This document shows, in pieces, positions 34,104-45,960 of a stretch of DNA of 64,000 bases. The DNA lies in the NCBI RefSeq assembly GCF_937616625.2, contig NC_065576.1, forward strand, positions 21,416,001-21,480,000, given 5' to 3'. The stretch is from Mercurialis annua. Lineage: Eukaryota; Streptophyta; Magnoliopsida; Malpighiales; Euphorbiaceae. The position numbers and the translations under genes were made by a program. Within the stretch, counting starts at the first letter, position 1. Each line of letters opens with the position of its first letter. Below the pieces are notes generated by a model. It saw only the letters and a list, made by a program, of their open reading frames with translations, searched no databases and was not told the DNA's origin.

Positions 34104-34713
34104 ACCTGTTGAGTTTTGCTTACGCAAGCGCTTAAGTCGTTAAGCACGGAATTACTATGATGTGTCTTGCGGTGCCATTTTAAGCATGTTTGTTATTTTG
34201 GATTTTATCGAACACTCTGGGTGCGCGTTGTTAATTGTTGACTAGTTAAGTAATGTTGAGTTCCGTTGCTTTTCAAACTTCATGTTGTTTTATCAAATGA
34301 AATTTCAGATTTTAAACATTGGTTTATATTGGAGTTTCTTTGGTTCGGGTTTTACTTGAGTCGCCCGACATGTGATTTAAGCTTGGAAGTCTTGGTTGAG
34401 TCGGCTAAGTACCATTTTATTTTCTTTTAAGTTGTTTTACCAAATGGTTTGAAAAGGTTTCCGAATTATATTTTCAAATGGAACTCGATGGGGCTTAACT
34501 TATGTATGGTTTTGGTTTTATTGGTTACTTGGTTGAGAAATGTTCTTAAGAGACGGAGTTCGTTACGCAGAATTATAATTATTGTTGTCCTTGATTAGCC
34601 TGGGTATCTGGTTCGTGAGTTTTACGTTGGCTATGTGCATTTTATATGTAATTTTATGTTGTGTATTACGTTAGTCGTTTTTGCGTTCTAAATTCGAGGA
34701 CAAATTTTTAATA
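34104..34713 (+). other. Interior of element B after the copia insertion
   Basis: The stretch is about 600 bp and non-coding. It contains a diverged LTR block at about 34348-34410 (GGGTTTTACTTGAGTCGCCC..GAGTCGGCTAAG), probably the continuation of the captured LTR that starts at 25233. It ends in TTCGAGGACAAATTTTTAAT, the sequence normally seen between the Tekay/Del coding region and the polypurine tract. Confidence 0.6.
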
Positions 34714-34725
34714 AGTTGGGGAGAA
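34714..34725 (+). promoter_or_regulatory. Polypurine tract of element B
   Basis: AGTTGGGGAGAA immediately precedes the 3' LTR start TGTAATATCCC. The minus-strand element at the right end of the window has exactly the same 12 bases (63307-63318), which supports a shared lineage. Confidence 0.85.
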
Positions 34726-37625
34726 TGTAATATCCCGTATTTTTTTACAATTTTTAATTATAATATTTGTATTCCGTCCAGTTTTAGGTAATTTATTATT
34801 ATTATTACTAAATTAAAAATGTTAGGCATGTAATTTGTTTATTCAAAAGAATATAACAAAAAAGAAGAAGGTTGCCATGCATGCAAATGAACCTATGCCT
34901 TCCCACGTAAAGCCCATTCTTTTATATACATGAAAAGCCCATTGAGGTTTGAGCTTCAATATGAAGCTTTAACTAATATTTGGTGTAGCAGTGGAAATAT
35001 TACTGCGTCTATTGTTTTTTTCCTTTTATCATATCAAACCCTAATTCACCCATCAATCTCACAAAACCCTAGCCGTCTCTTTCTCACTCAACACTCTGAA
35101 ATCTCTAGCTCTCAATCATCTCCATCATTCAAAAACTGGGTAAGTTCTTTGCGTATCATTGTTCTTTGTTTTGTTTCAAAATCGACACTTTCATTCTTTG
35201 ATTCGTTCTCTCTTGTTTTAGCATTGAATTTAGAACTGCTTCCTCGTTGCTGTAGTAGACATCATTCTCTACAATTTGTAAATTTCGAATTCCTTAAACG
35301 GTACATAAATCTCTCCGTTTGAGCCGCCGTCGTTTCATCGTTTATTTGGGTAATCATGGTTGTTGTACTTTTTTTGTTTCTGCCGATGGTTTAGATTCTT
35401 TTGTTAATGTGATTTAGAGTTACAAATGATTCGTTATGGCATGATTATTGGATTCGTTACGCTAGTTTGATCTTTGCTTGTTTGACGGATTGATTCGCTT
35501 CTTCGAATCACAATTGTTGACTGCCGTGTTCATTGCTTCGGTTCTTGCTTGTTCTGTTGCCATTCTTGAATTGATATTCTTGTTATTGATTTGTTCTTGT
35601 TATTATTGGTTTGATTTTCAAAAGGTTTTGTTTCTGTAACTCCAATGGTTGTTTCACGTTGAAGATGATGGGTTTCTATTGGTGTTTAATCATTTGGGCT
35701 CTTATTGTTTTGGGTATGTGTGGCGGCAATTTTGTTATTCTGTATTCAAATTGATGAGTGGAATTATTTAATGGATTTCCTTATTCAAATTAATGGGCTA
35801 TATGGTGTTCTTTTTGTTCAAGATATAAATTTGTTATATTATAGACTTTTATATTTATTTTGTTGGATTGATATTAGTTGGCCACTGTTTCTGGTAATCA
35901 AATTTAAATTTGATTATTTAATGGGCCATCAAATTTTTGTTTCATGATTCAATTAAAATAAAATAGGCTTAAGTTTTAGGCTTAATTTTTTGTAAACCAA
36001 AAATTTAATTTAAAATGTCGATTTGAAACCGAACTCTCAATTATCGATTTGATTTCTAAATTTGCAAATTGTTCTCATTCTTTAAAAAAAAGTGAGGTTA
36101 GTTGCAATTATAATTTAAATTGTTCTTTAAAATTATAATCGGAAAACGATATTAATATTATTTACCTATAATTATATAATTACTCGGGTAATTATTAATA
36201 TTTTGAAAATATTGGCTTGAGATACCAATGTGGCTAATTTACGTTTTACCTTTTAATTATTTTCTTAACTTATTTTGGTTAAGTAAATTATCAGTAACTA
36301 TTACTTTTTTGTGTTTTAAGCTATTGAGTTCCGTTTTGATATTTAATTATTATTTTATCAAAAATACTATTTTAGAATTATAAACTATGATTTATATCTT
36401 TAATAAAATATTTGGATCAGGTTAGACTTGAATCGCCCGAGATGTGAGATTAGCTTGGCAGTTATCGGTAACTCGGTTAACCTACTATTTGGAAATTATT
36501 TTATTATTTAATATTTATTTGAATAATATTTTTCGAAACGGATTTTAAAGCGATAACTCAATAGACTTATATTATTTTTGGCAATATAGTTTATTTGGGT
36601 ATTGTGTTACTCTGGATTGCTTTGCCATGATCTGTTTCTTGTGCTAGTTCTATATGGTGTCTAGTACTCTCTAGAGTTAGGGTCTGTTTTTAATAATGAT
36701 TTTATACCTTGTATAGACCAGTCGACTGTTCGTACTTCAGAGGCGAACCAGAGTTAGGTTGCTTGCCATGTTTACGTCGAATAGCAAGCAGTGAGTTTAT
36801 ATCTCTATTTACCTCTTTATTAAGCAAATGTTATATTATATATATATATATATATATATAAACACCTTTCGAACTGTTTTTCGGTATTGTGGATTTGATT
36901 TGGAACGTGGTACTCGATGGGCACCATCGGGACTGCGTGCGCACCGGTAATGATTAATATGGTATTGAGGTAGGCTTGAGATACGTCTCACCTTAGTGAG
37001 GGCACCGATGGAAGATACGTCTCATGGGCTAACTATTTATTTAGTGGTAGTCGGGGATCGGTTATTGAGATACGTCTCACCGACACGACAATGGATTTAC
37101 AATTGTGGTTTAGGGTTTCATTGATAATCCATAATGAACAAATGTTTTTCAGTAAATCTGACCCCGTTGTTTTCTCAAATTTTCCAGGTTTATGATTTGA
37201 ACATTGGTTGATCTCCGTTTCTTCATTCTCGAAGGTTCTTCATTTTATTTCAGAATAAAAGAGTCGAACTATTTTAAAACTCTTAGACCGCAGTAGTATC
37301 AGATTATTTATGTTTTAGACTATTGTTTGTTGGAATGGTCCAACTTTTATTTTATCGCTATTGGCATGATTACAGTGTTTATGGTATTTTATATATTTCC
37401 ATACTTCTGGAGTTATAAATTGGGATTAAGCATACCTTGGATACATGTTGCTTTTATGTACTGCTAGACTAGGCTGAGTCTCGGTTGCCCCCGAGCATGT
37501 GGTTTTATGCAGGTATACTGCTGTTTATAACATTAAATTGTTATCTGCAAGGCTTGTTACGGGTTTTGGTACAACCATACCCATACCCTAGCGCCGGTCA
37601 CGATTTATGAAAATGGGTCATGACA
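34726..37625 (+). repeat. 3' LTR of element B, 2900 bp
   Basis: It matches the 5' LTR throughout and is 74 bp shorter. The main gap is near 37140-37150, where the branch-like ACTTAATAAATG segment of the candidate intron is missing. TATA is at 34923-34928. A 130-codon open frame from 34930 is not conserved: the same ATG in the 5' LTR (18954) meets a stop after 11 codons. Confidence 0.9.
36791..37187 (+). other. Candidate LTR intron, deleted copy (3' LTR of element B)
   Basis: The donor-like GTGAGTTT and acceptor-like TTCTCAAATTTTCCAG are retained, but about 70 bp including the CTTAATAAATG stretch is gone (397 bp versus 465). A (TA)n run lies at 36838-36861. Confidence 0.35.
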
Positions 37626-38046
37626 GTTAGACTTGGGTCGCCCAACAAGTGGGAAGAAGCTTGGTAGTTTTAAATAACTCAGCTGACTAACTGACATAGA
37701 TTTTAACTTGGTTCATTTTAAGTTGTTCTCTAAATTATTCGGATTGTGTTTTAAAATGGAAATTTTGTATTGCTGTATAACTTTGGTTATGGTTTGAGTA
37801 TATATGATTGTTCCACCTTGGTTTATGCTTTGGCATTTTGGGTATATATGTGTTATGACATTATGATAATGTGTACTTTGGATTGATTAATATATGTGCT
37901 AGTCCTATATGGTGTCAAGTACTCTCCAGAGTTAGGGGATGATATTAATTATGTTTTATGCCATGTTCTTAGACCCATCGACTGCTCGTGCTTCAGAGTC
38001 GAATAAGGTCTAGTTGCTTGCCGATTTTCACGTGGATTCGCAAGCA

Positions 38047-38097
38047 GTGAGTTTATATCGCTATTTACCGTTTTATTAAGTAAATTGTATATTTTGC

Positions 38098-38162
<65 letters not shown>

Positions 38163-38559
38163 ATCCACAGCTTTCGAACTGTTTTCGACATTATGGATCT
38201 GAATTGGAACGGGCTACTTGATGGGCATCATCGAGACTGCGTGCGCACCAGTATGATCATATGGTATTTGAGGTAGGTTGGAGATTCGTCCCACCTTGTG
38301 AGGGCTTGGTAGAAAATACGTCTCATGGGACTCACATGTTTATTTGAGTGACATTCGGAGATCGGTTATGGAGATCCGTCTCACCGGTAAGAGAATTGGA
38401 TTTAGATATTTGTGGTTTAGGATTTAAATGCTTATCCATAATGATAAACTGCTTTACAAATGTATTAAGGTTTTTAAAAGGTTTTAACTTAATAAATGTA
38501 AATAGCTTTATGAACTCATCTTAGTATATCTCACCCTGTTGTTTTTCCCAATTTTGCAG
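38047..38559 (+). other. Candidate LTR intron (subfamily A)
   Basis: GTGAGTTTATATCG to TTTTTCCCAATTTTGCAG, 513 bp, with CTTAATAAATG at about 38488. This is the longest of the five copies, mainly because of the (TA)n run. Confidence 0.4.
38104..38159. repeat. (TA)n microsatellite, about 27 units
   Basis: An uninterrupted TA run lies inside the candidate LTR intron. Shorter or mixed TA runs occupy the corresponding place in the LTRs at 20873, 36838 and, on the other strand, 61325. It accounts for the open frames seen here on both strands. Confidence 0.95.
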
Positions 38560-39017
38560 GTTTCGGATTTTAAGCTTTGGTTGATTCTCCGACTTCTTCA
38601 TTCTTCGGAGGTTCTTTTATTTTCAGAATAAAGGGTCAACTATTTTAAACTCTTAGACCGCATCAGTACTAAATGTGTTATGTTCTAGACTTATGCTTCA
38701 TGTTTTAGACTTACACTTGTTGGAGTGGTCCAATTGTTTTATTATTGTTATTGGCATGTATACATTGTTTATAGTTATTATATATATTGCAATATCGTTG
38801 GAGTCTCCGATTGAGCCGAGCATACCTTGGATATATGTTGTCTCTATATACTGCTAGACTAGGTTAGAGTCTCGGTTTCCCCCCGAGCATGTGGTTTTAT
38901 GCAGATACATTGTTTTTATTGATTATTGCAAGTTATCCACAAGATTAGCTACGGGTTGCAGTACAACAATACCCGTACCCTAGCGCCGGTCACGATCTCT
39001 AAAAATGGGTCGTGACA

Positions 39018-39458
39018 TTCTAATTACATATATACAAAATAATGTTACCGCAAGTCAAAGGACATATGTACAATTATGAACTAGATGACATTAAATTAAC
39101 TTTGATGAATTACCATGTATAAGTCATCTAGCGTCACTTATTCGACTCACTAAACAACTTGAGTGTCTACAAATTTGTTCTGATCCCCATCAAGTAGTAT
39201 AAGACTCACTACTTCCTATAATTAGTAACTTTTTTCTAATCAGGAGAACAAATAGAGGTAGTGATCGTTTCGGGATAATGCGATGCCCTTATTAGTAGGA
39301 TCTCATCGTCGTGAACGGTTATTTAAATCACTTGTATAATAGAATCTGTCACTCATATTTTTAACATAAGAATAGATTCTATCACAATGTGATAAGGACA
39401 ATACGTAATAAATAAACACTTAGTTCAAATAAAACATATATATCATTGCCATTGGGAT
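39018..39458 (-). mobile_element. Copia-type LTR, split copy, right piece
   Basis: It continues the LTR left at 17290. Blocks matching the intact copia LTR at 27005-27465 appear in order: TTACCGCAAGTCAAAGGACA, AATTATGAACTAGATGACAT, AAGTCATCTAGCGTCAC, CTTATTAGTAGGAT and TTGCCATTGGGATT. The last 50-60 bp of the LTR (toward its TGTTAGTAGTATG start on the minus strand) are absent, and the satellite begins directly. Confidence 0.82.
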
Positions 39459-41282
39459 TGTTTCGTAACGTTTTAAACGTTTGGTTAAATCGCTAAAAAG
39501 GTGAAACGTTAGGATTTGTTTTGTAACATTTTAAACATTTGGCTTAATTTTTTAAAAAGGGGAAACGTTAGGATTTGTTAGTAACGTTTTAAACATTGGA
39601 CTGGTTTCGTAATGTTTTAAACGTTTGGCTTAAATTGCTAAAAAGGTGAAATGTTTGGATTTATTTCATAACGTTTGTAAACATTTGGCTGAAATCACTA
39701 AAAAGGTGAAACATTTGGATTTGTTTCGTAACGTTTGTTTATATTGATAAAAGGGGGAAACGTTTGAATTTATTATCTAACGTTTTAAACGTTTGGATTG
39801 GTTTCGTAACATTTTAAACGTTTGTTTTAAATCGCTAAAAAGGTGAAACGTTTGGCTTAAATCGCTAAAAAGGTGAAACATTTGGCTTAAAATTCTAAAA
39901 AGGTGAAACGTTAGGATTTGTTTCGTAGTGGTTTAAACGTTTAGCTAAAATCGCTAAAAAGGTGAAACGTTAGGATTTGTTTTTCGTAACGTTTTAAATG
40001 TTTGGATTTGTTTCCTAAAGTTTTAAACCTTTCGAGATTTCGTAACGCTTTTCACGTTTGACTTAATCACTAAAAGATGAAACGCTAGGATTTGCTTCTT
40101 ATCGTTTGTAACGGTTGGCTTAAATCACTAAAGAGGTGAAACGTTTGAATTTGTTTCGTAACGTTTGTACACGTTTGGCTTAAATGGCTAAAAAGGTTAA
40201 ATGTTTTTATTTTTTTCCGTAATATTTTAAACGTTTGGATTTATTTTGTAATATCTTAAACGTTTGAATTGGTTTCGTAACGTTTTAAATGTTTAGCTTA
40301 AATAGCTAAAAAGGTGAAACGTTTGGCTTAAATTGCTAAAAAGGTGAAACGTTAGGATTTGTTTCGTAACGTTTTAGATGTTTGGCTAAATCGCTAAAAA
40401 GGTGAAACATTTTGATTTATTTCGTAACATTTATAATCGTCTGGCTTAAATCTCAAAAAAGGTGAATGCTTAAATTTGTTTCGTAACGTTTTAAATATTT
40501 GAATTGGTTTCTTCACGTTTTAAATGTTTGGCTTAAATTGATGAAATGGGGAAAGGTTTTATTTGTTTCGTAACGTATGTAAACGTTTGGCTTAAATCAC
40601 TAAGAAGGTGAAACGTTTAGATTTGTCTCGCTACATTTTAAACTTTTGGATTGGTTTCGTAACATTTTGAACGTTTGGCTTAAATTGTTAAAAAGGTGAA
40701 ACGTTAGGATTTGATTTTCGTAATATTTCAAACGTTTGGATTTTTTTCGTAGCGTTTTAAACGTTTGGCATAAATCTAAAAAGGTGAAACGTTAGGATTT
40801 GTTTCGTAACGTTTTAAACGTTTGGCTTAAATCTCTAGAAAGGTGAAACATTAGGATTTGTTTTTTGCAACGTTTTAAACGTTTACATTTGTTTCGTAAC
40901 GTTTTAAACGTTTGGATTGATTTTGTAACATTTTAAACTTTTGGTTTAAATCGCTAAGAAGGCGAAATGTTAGGATTTCTTTCGTAAGATTTTAAACGTT
41001 TGGCTTAAATCGCTAAAAAGGGGGAACGTTAGGATTTGTTTCATAACGTTTTAAACGTTTGGCTTAAATCCCTAAAAAGATTTAGGATTTGTTTCGTTAA
41101 GTTTTAAACATGTGGCTTAAATCACTAAAAAGGTGAAACGTTAGGATTTGTTGCGTAAAGTTTTAAATATTTGGCTTAATTCGCTAAAACGGTGAAACGT
41201 TGGGATTTGTTTAGTAACATTTTAAACATTTGGATTGGTTTCGTAACGTTTTAAACGTTTGGCATAAATTGCTAAAAAGGTG

Positions 41283-44200
41283 AAACATTTGGATTTGTTT
41301 CGTAATGTTTGTAAACGTTTGGCTTAAATTGATAAAAAGGGGAAATTTTTGGATTTGTTTCGTAACGTTTTAAATGTTTGGCTTATATCGCTAAAAAGGA
41401 AAAACATTTGGCTTAAATCGCCAAAAAGGTGAAACGTTAGGATTTGTTTCGTAATGTTTTTAACGTTTTGCTTAAATCGCTATAAAGGTGAAACGTTAGG
41501 ATTTTTTTTCATAACGTTTTAAACATTTTGGATTTGTTTTGTAATGTTTTAAACGTTTGAATTGATTTCCTAATGTTTTAAACGTTTGACTTAAATCGAT
41601 AAAAAGGTGAAACGTTAGGATTTGTTTCATAACGTCTTAAACGTTTGGCTTATATATCTCTAAAAGGTCAAATGTTAGGATTTATTTTTCGTGTCGTTTT
41701 AAACGTTTGGATTGATTTCGTAACGTTTTAAATGTTTGATATAAATCGCTAAAAAGGTGACTAGTCTGGCCTAAATCGCTAAAAAGGTGAAATATTGGGA
41801 TTTGTTTCGAAACGTTTTAAACGTGTGGCTTAAATCGACAAAAAGGGAAAAATTTGAATTTGTTTCGTAACATTTGTAAACGTTTTGCTTAAATCACTAA
41901 AAAAGTGAAACGTTTGGATTTGTTTCGTTACGTTTTCAATGTTTGCATTGTTTCATAATGTTTTAATTGTTTGTCTTAAATTGATAAAAAGGTAACACGT
42001 TGGATTTTTTTCGTAACGTTTGTAAACGTTCGGCTTAAATCGACAAAAAAGTGAAACGTTTGGATTTATTTCCTAACGTTTTAAACGTTTGGACTGGTTT
42101 CGTAACGTTTTAAACGTTTGCCTTAAATCGCTAAAAAGGTGAAACATTTGGCTTAAATCGCTAAAAAGGTGAAACATTAGGATTTGTTTTTCGAAACATT
42201 TTAAACGATTAGATTTGTTTCTTAACGTTTTAAACGTTTGAATTGGTTTCGTAAATTTTTAAACGTTTGGCATAAATCTCTAAAAAGGTGAAACGTTTGG
42301 ATTTGTTTCGTAATGTTTGTAAACGTTTGGTTTAAATCCCTAAAAATGTGAAACGTTCGGATTTGATTCAAAACGTTTGTAAATGTTTGGCTTAAATAGC
42401 TACAAAGATGAAACGTTTGGATTTGTTTCGTAACGTTTTAAATCTTTAGATTGGTTTCGTAACATATTAAACGTTTGGCTTAAATTGCTAAAAAGGTGAA
42501 AAGTTTGGATTTTCTTCCATACGTTTGTAAACGTTTAGCTTATAATCGCAAAAGAGGTGAAACATTTAAATTTGTTTCGTAATGTTTGTACACGTTTGGC
42601 TTATATCGCTAAAAAGGGTAAACGTTTGGATTTGTTTTGTAACATTTTGAACGTTTGGATTTGTTTCGTAACATTATAAACGTTTGGATTGCTTTCATAA
42701 TGTGTTAAGCGTTTGGCTTAAATCGCTAAAAAGGTGAAACATTTGGCTTAAATCGCTAAAAAGGTTAAACGTTAGAATTTGATTCGTAACTTTTTAAACG
42801 TTTGACTTAAATTGCTAAAATGGGGAAACATTTGGATTTGTTTCGTAACATTTGTAAATGTTTGGTTTAAATCGCTAAAAAGGTGAAACGTTTGGATGTC
42901 TTTCATAACGTTTTAAATGTTTGGATTGGTTTCATAAGGTTTGGCTTAAATTGATAAAAAAGGTGAAAGGTTTCGATTTGTTTTGTAACGTTTGTAAATG
43001 TTTTGCTTAAATCGCTAAAAAGGTGAAACATTTGGATTTGTTTCATAACGTTTTAAATTTGGATTGGTTTCATAAGGTTTTAAACGTTTGGATTTGTTTT
43101 GTAACATTTTAATCGTTTGAATTGGTTGCAAAACGTTTTAATCATTTGGCTTAAATCGCTAAAAAGGTGAAACGTTAGAATTTGTTTCGTAATGATCTAA
43201 AATTTGGCTTAAATGACTGAAAAGGTGAAATTTTAAGAATTGTTTTTCGTAACGTTTTAAACATTTGGATTTGTTTCGTAACGTTTTGAACGGTTGGATT
43301 GATTTCGTAACGGTTTAAACGTTTGGCTTAAATCTCTAAAAAGGTGAAACTTTTGGATTAGTTTCGCAACGTTTTAAACGTTTGGCTTAAATCTCTAAAA
43401 CGATGAAACATTAGGATTTGTTTTTCATAACGTTTTAAATGTTTGGATTAGTTTCGTAATGTTTTAAACGTTCGGATTAATTTCGTAACGTTTTAAACGT
43501 TTGGCTTAAATCGTTAAAAAGGCGAAACGCTAAGATTTATTTCGTAGCGTTTTAAACGTTTGGTTTAAATCGATAAAAAGGGGGAATGTTAGGATTTGTT
43601 TCATAGAGTTTTAAACGTTTAGCTTAAATAGCTATAAAGGTTTAGGATTTGTTTTGTAACATTTTAAACTTTTGACATAAATCTCAAAAAAGGTGAAACG
43701 TTAGGATTTTTTCGTAACGTTTCAAAAATTTGGCTTAATTCGCTAAAAATGTTAAACGTAAGGATTTGTTTAGTAACATTTGAAACATTTGGGTTGGTTT
43801 CGTAACATTTTAAATGTTTGGCTTAAATTGCTAAAAAGGTGAAACGTTTGGATTTATTTCGTAACGTTTGTAAACGTTTGGCTTATATGGTTAAAAAAGT
43901 GAAATATTTTGATTTGTTTCGTAACGTTTTTAAACATTTGACTTAAATTGATAAAAAAGGGAAACTTTTGAATTTGTTTCGTAACGTTTTAACGTTTGGA
44001 TTGGTTTCGTAACATTTTAAACGTTTGGCTTAAATCGCTAAAAAGGTAAAAGGTTTGGCTTAATTTGCTAAAGAGGTGAAACGTTAGGATTTGTTTCATA
44101 CTGTTTTAAACGTTTGGCTTAAATCGCTAAAAAGGTGAAACGTTTGAATTTGTTTCGTAACATTCGTAAACGTTTGGATTTATTTCGTAACGTTTTAAAC

Positions 44201-45960
44201 GTTTGGATTGATTTCGTAACGTTTTAAACGTTTGACTTAAATCACTGAAAAGGTGAAACGTTAGGATTTATTTCGTAATGTTTTAACCGTTTGACTTAAA
44301 TATCTAAAAAGGTGAAATATTAAGATTTAATTTTTCGTAAATTTTTAAACGTTTGAATTCTTTTCGTAACTTTTTAAACGTTTGGCTTAAATCGCTAAAA
44401 AGGTGAAACTTTAGGATTTGTTTCGTAATGGTTTAAACATTTGGCTTAAATTGCTAAAATGGCGAAACTTTTAAATTTGTTTCCTAAAATTTGTAAGCGT
44501 TTGGCTTAAATCGCTGAAAAGGTGAAATGTTAGGATTTGTTTCGTAACGTTTTAAATATTTGGATTGTTTCGTTATGTTTTAATCGTTTGGCTTAAATTG
44601 ATAAAAAAAGGTGAAAAGCTTGGATTTGTTTCGTAACGTTTGTAAACATTTTGTTTAAATCGCTAAAAAGGAGCAACGTTTGGATTTATTTCGTAACATA
44701 ACGTTTGAAATGTTTTGGGTTAAATCGCTAAAAAGGTGAAACGTTTGGCTTAGATTGCTAAAAAGGTGAAATGTTAGGATTTGTTTTTCGTAACCTCTTA
44801 AACGTTTGGATTTGTTTCATAACGTTATAAACATTTGAATTGTTTTCGTAAGGATTTAAATGTGTGACTTAAATCGATAAAAAAGGTTAAACGATTTGAT
44901 TTGTTTCGTAACGTTTTAAACGTTTGGCTTAAATCGCTAAATTTAGAAGGTTAAGGATTTGTTTCGTAATGTTTTAAACGTTTTTCTTAAATCGCAAAAA
45001 AGGGGAAACGTTAGGATTTGTTTCGTAACGTTTTAAAGGTTTGGCTTAAATCGCTAAAAAGCTGACACGTTAGGATTTATTTTGTAACGATTTTAACGTT
45101 TGGAGTTCTTTTGTAATGTTTGAAATGTTTGGCTTTAATCGCTAAGAAGATGAAACGTTTCGATTTGTTTCGTAATGTTTGTAAATGTTTGGCTTAAATC
45201 GCTAAAAAGAGGAAACGTTTGTAAACGTTTTGCTTAAATCGCTAAGAAGGTGAAAGGTTTGGATTTGTTTCGTAAAGTTTTCAACGTTTCCATTAGTTTC
45301 GTAGAGTTTTAAGCATTTGACTTAAATTGCTAAAAAGGTGAAACGTTTGGATTTGCTTCGTGACGTCTGTAAACGTTGGGCTTATACCGCTAAAAGGTGA
45401 AATGTTTGGATTTGTTTCGTAACGATTTACACGTTTCGATTGGTTTCGTAAAATTTTAAAAGTTTGGCTTAAATCGTTAAAAAGGTGAAACGCTTGGATT
45501 TGTTTTCTAATGTTTGTAAACGTTTGGCTTAAATCGCTAAAAAGGCTAAACGTTTGGATTTGTTTCCAAACATTTATAAACGTTTGGGTTACATCGCAAA
45601 AAAGGTGAAATGTTTGGATTGGTTTCTTCACGTTTTAAACGTTTGGATTGGTTGCGTAACATTTTAAACGTTTGGATTGGTTTCGTAACGTTTTAAACGT
45701 TTGGCATAAATCGCGAAAATTATGACAAGTTTGTCTTAAATCTCTAAAAAGGTGAAACGTTAGGATTTGTTTCGTAACGTTTTAAATATTTGACTTAAAT
45801 CGCTAAAAAGGTGAAACATTCGAATTTTTGTCGTAACATGTTAAATGTTTGGATTGTTTTGGTTTCGTAACGTTTTAATCGTTTAGCTTAAATTGATAAA
45901 AAGGTGAAACATTTGGAATCATTTCGTAACGTTTGTAGATGTTTGGCTTAAATCGCTAAA
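41283..45960. repeat. Higher-order repeat copy 1
   Basis: Markers: ACGATTAGATTTG at 42205, TTTCTTCCAT at 42511, TGTTTCCAAACATTTAT at 45561, and the tail GGATTGGTTGCGTAAC near 45645. The part from about 41.3 to 42.2 kb is shared with copy 2 only; the tail beyond 45640 is shared with copy 3 only. Limits are approximate. Confidence 0.7.

Larger units (their letters stand above)
18750..37625 (+). mobile_element. Ty3 element with non-coding interior (subfamily B)
   Basis: Two LTRs in the same orientation (18750-21723 and 34726-37625) start TGTAATATCCCGTATTTTTT and end GGGTCATGACA. They are flanked by GTTAG (18745-18749 and 37626-37630). A tRNA-Met type primer site follows the 5' LTR, and a polypurine tract, AGTTGGGGAGAA, precedes the 3' LTR. 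Sampled stretches differ at roughly one base in twenty. Without the nested copia insertion the interior is only about 4.4 kb. It shows no recognisable gag, protease, reverse transcriptase, RNase H or integrase in either strand. Long LTRs with a non-coding interior fit a large retrotransposon derivative (LARD), mobilised in trans by a related Tekay/Del element. A second polypurine-LTR junction at 25221-25233 suggests a composite interior. Confidence 0.82.
37626..39017 (+). mobile_element. Ty3 solo LTR (subfamily A), right half
   Basis: It resumes with the duplicated GTTAG, giving GTTAGACTTGGGTCGCCCAA, in phase with the left half at 18749. It carries the CTCCAGAGTTAGGGG block, the GCTTGCC..CGCAAGC hairpin, the candidate intron with a long TA run, decayed copies of the triplicated motif, and the end CCTAGCGCCGGTCACG..GGGTCGTGACA. 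The copia LTR resumes at 39018. Confidence 0.85.

Noticed and set aside
34930..35322. 130-codon plus-strand frame starting just after TATA in the 3' LTR of element B
   Set aside because: The same ATG in the 5' LTR (18954) reads into a stop after 11 codons. The sequence looks like a CT-rich untranslated leader, not a conserved protein.
38085..38276. Frames rich in Ile and Tyr on both strands
   Set aside because: They are the direct translation of the (TA)n microsatellite.
45293..45631. 112-codon minus-strand frame with about 20-residue repeats, and similar frames at 2063, 5221, 54145, 55363, 58044, 59384 and 59815
   Set aside because: They lie wholly in satellite. A pair of modules is 60 bp, so a frame can stay open over several units, and the repeats mirror the DNA period. 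There is no start context, no domain, and frames break wherever a 59-bp unit occurs.
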